Positions 12,894 to 15,899 of a DNA stretch of 15,899 nucleotides are shown one piece after another. Origin of the DNA: Methanomicrobiales archaeon (GTDB lineage Archaea > Halobacteriota > Syntropharchaeia > Alkanophagales > Methanospirareceae); NCBI GenBank assembly GCA_003160755.1, contig QEXZ01000023.1, positions 1-15,899 on the forward strand, given 5' to 3'. The position numbers and the translations under genes are program-made. Each line of letters begins with the position of its first letter. Within the stretch, counting starts at the first letter, position 1. The notes below the pieces were generated by a model that was not told the origin of the DNA, did not search any database, and saw only the letters and a list, made by a program, of their open reading frames with translations.

Positions 12894-14357
12894 CTATTCT
12901 ATTTCAAATTTTAGACCTTCAGCTACGGTTCGACCCAACTCCGGGTCAGCCTTTGTCAGGTTCTCAACCACCCGCTGCTGGATTGGCTTGTCAATGTGCA
13001 TAAGATCCGCGATGAGGTTATCCACCAGATGTTCTTGGTCCATCTTGCTCAAGGAGCGATATCTCTCTCCTGCCTGTTCGAAATCGTTCGTTTTGCTGAT
13101 CTTGTGACGAGTCACTTCCCCCTCTATCCGATATACACGAGCGGTCCCTGCCGGAGCCTCCATAGGCATACCACCAGCTAAGCTATTGGGCTCGTAATTG
13201 ACCGGCCCACTGAAACTTCCAGACTGCATGGCTCCATCGCGCTGATTGTTGTCGACTGGCACCAGAGGGCGGTTGATGGAAAGTTGCAGGTAGTTCGCTC
13301 CCAACCGATAGCGCTGAGTATCATTATAGGAGAATGTTCGACCCTGGAGCAACTTGTCATCGGAAAACTCGATCCCGGGAACGATGCTGGCGGGACAGAA
13401 AGCTGCCTGCTCCACTTCGGCGAAGAAGTTTTCGGGATTGCGATTGAGCACCATTTTGCCTACAGGCATCAGCGGGAATTTATCCTCAGGCCAGGTTTTT
13501 GTGGCATCGAGTGGATCAAAATTTTGTTTCAATTCGTCAGCAATACCCATCAACTGGACATTGAGTTCGTACTCAACCTCTTCGCCGCTGGCGATCGTAT
13601 CTCTGAGATCACGAGTAAGGTAATCGGGGTCGTCACCTGCCAACCGTGCTGCTTCATGACGGTCAAGGTTCTGCACACCCAATTTCGGTTTCCAGTGGTA
13701 TTTCACATACATCGCCTTTCCTTCGGCGTTCACCCACACATAGGTATTGACACCAAAACCTTCCTGCATCCGATAGCTTTTGGGCGTCCCGCGGTCGGAA
13801 AAAAGCCAGGCAATCATGTGGGTTGATTCAGGCGTTAGAGATATAAAATCCCAAAAGCGGTTATGCGCGGAAGAAGCGGATGGGATATTGCTATCCGGTG
13901 CTCCCTTGAAGGCATGAACCATATCCGGGAACTTGATGGCATCCCGGATGAAAAAAACGGGCAGGTTGTTCCCTACAAGATCGTAGTTCCCCGCCTCAGT
14001 GTAGAACTTAACGGCAAATCCACGGGGATCACGCACTGTATCAGCAGATCCACGTCCACCCGTTACAGTTGAAAATCGAACAAATACAGAAGTCTTTTTA
14101 TCAGGATCCTGAAGGAACTTCGCCTTCGTATAAGGTTCCATGCTCTTGTAAACCTGAAAGTAGCCGTGTGCCCCTGCTCCCTTGGCATGGACAACCCTTT
14201 CGGGGATACGTTCCCTATCAAAATGTGCCATCTTCTCGACAAACTGAACGTCTTGTAACAGCACTGGACCGCGTTCGCCAGCGGTCAACGAGTTCTGGTT
14301 GTCCATGATCGTGACACCTTGATTCGTGGTCAAATATCTTTCTTTTTTTCCTTTCAT
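12894..14357 (-). CDS. katA: Monofunctional haem catalase (small-subunit type)
   Basis: The 487-aa enzyme splits H2O2 to water and O2. Seen are the distal His in RVVHAKGAGAHG (H57), distal Asn in LVGNNLPVFFIRD (N130), and proximal haem-ligand Tyr in RTFSYNDTQRYRLG (Y344, with R340). The length and lack of an extra C-terminal flavodoxin-like domain put it with the small-subunit catalases. It is complete, with no frameshift. The first start (14357, MKGKKERYL) has a GGAGGGAG site 7 nt upstream; M18 (MDNQNSLTAGERGP) is a possible alternative because homology usually begins there. Haem catalases are sporadic in strictly anaerobic archaea and most like bacterial ones, so acquisition by transfer is likely but needs a tree. 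Confidence 0.97.
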   Translation of the reverse strand: MKGKKERYLTTNQGVTIMDNQNSLTAGERGPVLLQDVQFVEKMAHFDRERIPERVVHAKGAGAHGYFQVYKSMEPYTKAKFLQDPDKKTSVFVRFSTVTGGRGSADTVRDPRGFAVKFYTEAGNYDLVGNNLPVFFIRDAIKFPDMVHAFKGAPDSNIPSASSAHNRFWDFISLTPESTHMIAWLFSDRGTPKSYRMQEGFGVNTYVWVNAEGKAMYVKYHWKPKLGVQNLDRHEAARLAGDDPDYLTRDLRDTIASGEEVEYELNVQLMGIADELKQNFDPLDATKTWPEDKFPLMPVGKMVLNRNPENFFAEVEQAAFCPASIVPGIEFSDDKLLQGRTFSYNDTQRYRLGANYLQLSINRPLVPVDNNQRDGAMQSGSFSGPVNYEPNSLAGGMPMEAPAGTARVYRIEGEVTRHKISKTNDFEQAGERYRSLSKMDQEHLVDNLIADLMHIDKPIQQRVVENLTKADPELGRTVAEGLKFEIE

Positions 14358-14369
14358 GATGTCTCCCTC

Positions 14370-14720
14370 CTATTCCACTTCTATACAGTTTTGCCACACC
14401 CCATGAATGTTGCAATATGCAAGCGCACAGAACGCTTTGAATTCTTCGACAGGTACCTGAAACTTGGCGTTCGGATTGGTATAACCTGCTGCGAACGCTG
14501 TTCTACCGAGACAAACCACCTGTCCCTCTTTCTTCACTCCGTACAGCTCTAGCCACGCGATGTGGTGCTCCATTGTGTTAGGATGTGGCACATCCTTACC
14601 CACAACTACACGTACAACATCCACGCCTTCTCTCCCTCGTCCCTCCCCCACTTCAATATAAGGGACATGCTTCTCTTTACCTTCTGCTTCTGCTCCTTTC
14701 AACAAATCTCCAAATTTCAT
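14370..14720 (-). CDS. sor: Superoxide reductase (neelaredoxin type, class II)
   Basis: The 116-aa protein reduces superoxide to H2O2 without making O2, at a single Fe(His)4(Cys) centre. Ligands seen are H18 (with E16 as the nearby Glu), H46 and H52 in PHPNTMEHH, C103 and H106 in CNIHGVW. There is no N-terminal desulforedoxin domain, so an external rubredoxin, such as the one in this cluster, should donate electrons. I start it at ATG 14720, 5 nt after GGAGGTGA. A GTG three codons earlier lies within that ribosome site and is unlikely. The product H2O2 would be handled by the next two genes, catalase and peroxiredoxin. Confidence 0.95.
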   Translation of the reverse strand: MKFGDLLKGAEAEGKEKHVPYIEVGEGRGREGVDVVRVVVGKDVPHPNTMEHHIAWLELYGVKKEGQVVCLGRTAFAAGYTNPNAKFQVPVEEFKAFCALAYCNIHGVWQNCIEVE

Positions 14721-14723
14721 TTT

Positions 14724-14733
14724 TATCACCTCC
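14724..14733 (-). promoter_or_regulatory. Ribosome site of sor overlapping the cytochrome stop
   Basis: The minus strand reads AGG AGG TGA TAAAA ATG. The last two codons and stop of the cytochrome gene form the GGAGGTGA site for sor. The two genes must therefore share one transcript and are probably translationally coupled. Confidence 0.8.
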
Positions 14734-15899
14734 TTATTTCTCTCCCCCTTTTCACCAAATAAGCCACAACTAAAAGGCTTATTAACACAAACAGTACCTC
14801 AAAGCCAGGCACTCCTTCGCCAGGCGCTTTCCCTAATTCTACCGTGCCTTCTGCACCTGCCATCTCTATCACAGGCGCAACGACCGCACCCTTGCCAAAG
14901 AGCTCGTCAAGGAATTTCTGTGATGCCGACCGGTAGTTCAACTTCGCTTCCACGGTAATGGGACCTTTCACCTGGTCTGGAATAGCAAAATTAAACTTCT
15001 CGACACGAGCCTCCTTCGGCAGTATCCTGTTATCAGAGAGCGTGGATTCTGCCTCCCACACTTTCACCGTTGGTTTCCCCTCTGCATCTCCAAGCACTGC
15101 ACGGTACATCACGGCATCGGAGTCCACTTCGCCATCAGAATCAAGCCCTCCGGTGTGGTATATTTCCTTTCCCGTGGCATCTGTCGCCATAATCTCTATC
15201 CAGAGCTCTCTTGCCTCTGTAAGGCCTGTGGGGAGCCTGTGCCCCGCACCCACATTCGTGACTTTTACCGTAATTTCGGCTTCTGTATCCTTCTCCTCGA
15301 CTTCCAGTTCGAGCGTTGCCGCGGACTTTAACCGCTCTTCTGCCATCCTCTGGTGCACTTCTGAGCCAACAACCCCAGTTACCGCTGCGTTACCCCCTAC
15401 AAAGTAATGTGTATAGACATGGTCCCTGTCAGGTCCGATCCCTGATGCCTTGCCGGGATTTGCCTCGAAATGCGTGACTCCTGGCGTCATGTGGCAGTCT
15501 TGGCATTGTGTGGTCTTACTGTACGGTCCTTCCTTCCACTCGGTATATGTCTCCTCTATGGGAATTCCGGTCACAGGATGGTAGACCTCGTGGCACATGC
15601 CGCAGAACTCCGACTTTGTGTGAAGATCTGAGAACATACTACCGTGATACGGTGATTTGGAGTCATCATAAGGACCTCGCTTAATCCCATCAGGAGAGAC
15701 CATAAAAGCACCGTTTCCTATACCCGTGGATTTATTGACACTGTGGCAGAAATCGCACTGTATTCCCTTCTTCGATATCTCACTCAGGTTTTCATGTCCA
15801 ATTGGAGGGACTTCACCCGCGAGAACGCCGATTGGCGTGTGGCACCGTGCACAGTAGGTGTCGGTTAGACCATCGGTATCCGCAGAAGCGATTTTTTCT
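14726..15899 (-). CDS. Multihaem cytochrome c with PGF-CTERM surface anchor (5' end beyond window)
   Basis: The frame is open to the window edge, so the start is missing; 390 residues are visible. Four CxxCH haem sites occur: CARCH (visible residue 16), CDFCH (48), CGMCH (99) and CQDCH (132). More may lie upstream. After the haems comes a beta-rich domain of about 190 residues (VTNVGAGHRLPTGLTEARE and on), similar in flavour to domains that follow haem regions in archaeal multihaem cytochromes. The C-terminus has a short linker, the PGF motif (364-366), a hydrophobic segment (VLFVLISLLVVAYLV) and a basic tail KRGREIRR. This is the PGF-CTERM tripartite signal that archaeosortase A cleaves when lipid-anchoring proteins to the outer face. 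It is thus probably an extracellular electron carrier. An ATG at 15703 is internal, not the true start. Its stop overlaps the sor ribosome site. Confidence 0.88.
   Translation of the reverse strand, partial: EKIASADTDGLTDTYCARCHTPIGVLAGEVPPIGHENLSEISKKGIQCDFCHSVNKSTGIGNGAFMVSPDGIKRGPYDDSKSPYHGSMFSDLHTKSEFCGMCHEVYHPVTGIPIEETYTEWKEGPYSKTTQCQDCHMTPGVTHFEANPGKASGIGPDRDHVYTHYFVGGNAAVTGVVGSEVHQRMAEERLKSAATLELEVEEKDTEAEITVKVTNVGAGHRLPTGLTEARELWIEIMATDATGKEIYHTGGLDSDGEVDSDAVMYRAVLGDAEGKPTVKVWEAESTLSDNRILPKEARVEKFNFAIPDQVKGPITVEAKLNYRSASQKFLDELFGKGAVVAPVIEMAGAEGTVELGKAPGEGVPGFEVLFVLISLLVVAYLVKRGREIRR

Noticed and set aside
12244..13107. Long open frame of 287 codons on the plus strand opposite peroxiredoxin and catalase
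   Set aside because: It is antisense to two clearly conserved enzymes and has odd composition (many Cys, His, Arg, Phe), the usual shadow of GC-biased codons. No motif or ribosome site.
14721..14729. GTG start of superoxide reductase three codons earlier
   Set aside because: The GTG is part of the GGAGGTGA ribosome site itself; the ATG at 14720 has correct spacing.

Overview
The window looks like chromosomal DNA of a strictly anaerobic euryarchaeote related to methanogens or anaerobic methane oxidisers. The evidence is an archaeal clamp-loader small subunit (RfcS), an F420H2-oxidase-type flavodiiron protein (FprA), a stand-alone NifB, a Thr tRNA with no encoded CCA, TATA-like boxes, a DUF4382-type lipoprotein, and a multihaem cytochrome c ending in a PGF-CTERM-like archaeosortase signal. 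An ANME-1/Methanophagales-type or Archaeoglobales-like host fits, but this is inference from gene content.

Left third (1-3930), a worn accessory zone. It holds a DUF4382-type lipoprotein gene (118-699). Next comes the C-terminal remnant of a phage terminase large subunit (751-966), lying just past the 3' end of tRNA-Thr(TGT) (1180-1254). Further on are a small membrane-protein gene broken by an in-frame TAG (1491-1887), an inverted-repeat block (1943-2026), the last codons of a rubrerythrin gene (2024-2107), and an intact marC (2109-2708). A complete IS1-family element (2782-3888) follows, with terminal inverted repeats, an 8-9 bp target duplication and an A-tract frameshift site. It sits 65 bp upstream of the marC start.

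Middle (3931-8119). A membrane-anchored P-loop (STAND-like) ATPase with eight TPRs is encoded on the minus strand. It is divergent from rfcS (plus strand, 5888-6862). Between rfcS and the convergent aroE lies a 432-bp non-coding stretch with an inverted-arm repeat and a run of small perfect hairpins.

Right half (7295-15899), one long minus-strand gene train. In transcription order it reads: multihaem PGF-CTERM cytochrome (5' end off the window), superoxide reductase, catalase, peroxiredoxin, ferritin, DsrE-like protein, zinc-ribbon protein, flavodoxin, rubredoxin, FprA flavodiiron protein, a 44-aa unknown protein, nifB and aroE. Most junctions are 0-17 bp with strong GGAGG ribosome sites, so the part from the cytochrome to flavodoxin is probably one operon. 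A second promoter is likely before rubredoxin-fprA. Together these genes would remove superoxide (SOR), peroxide (catalase, peroxiredoxin) and O2 (FprA), store the released iron (ferritin) and carry electrons (rubredoxin, flavodoxin). The unusual part is the cell-surface cytochrome at the head of this oxygen-defence operon.
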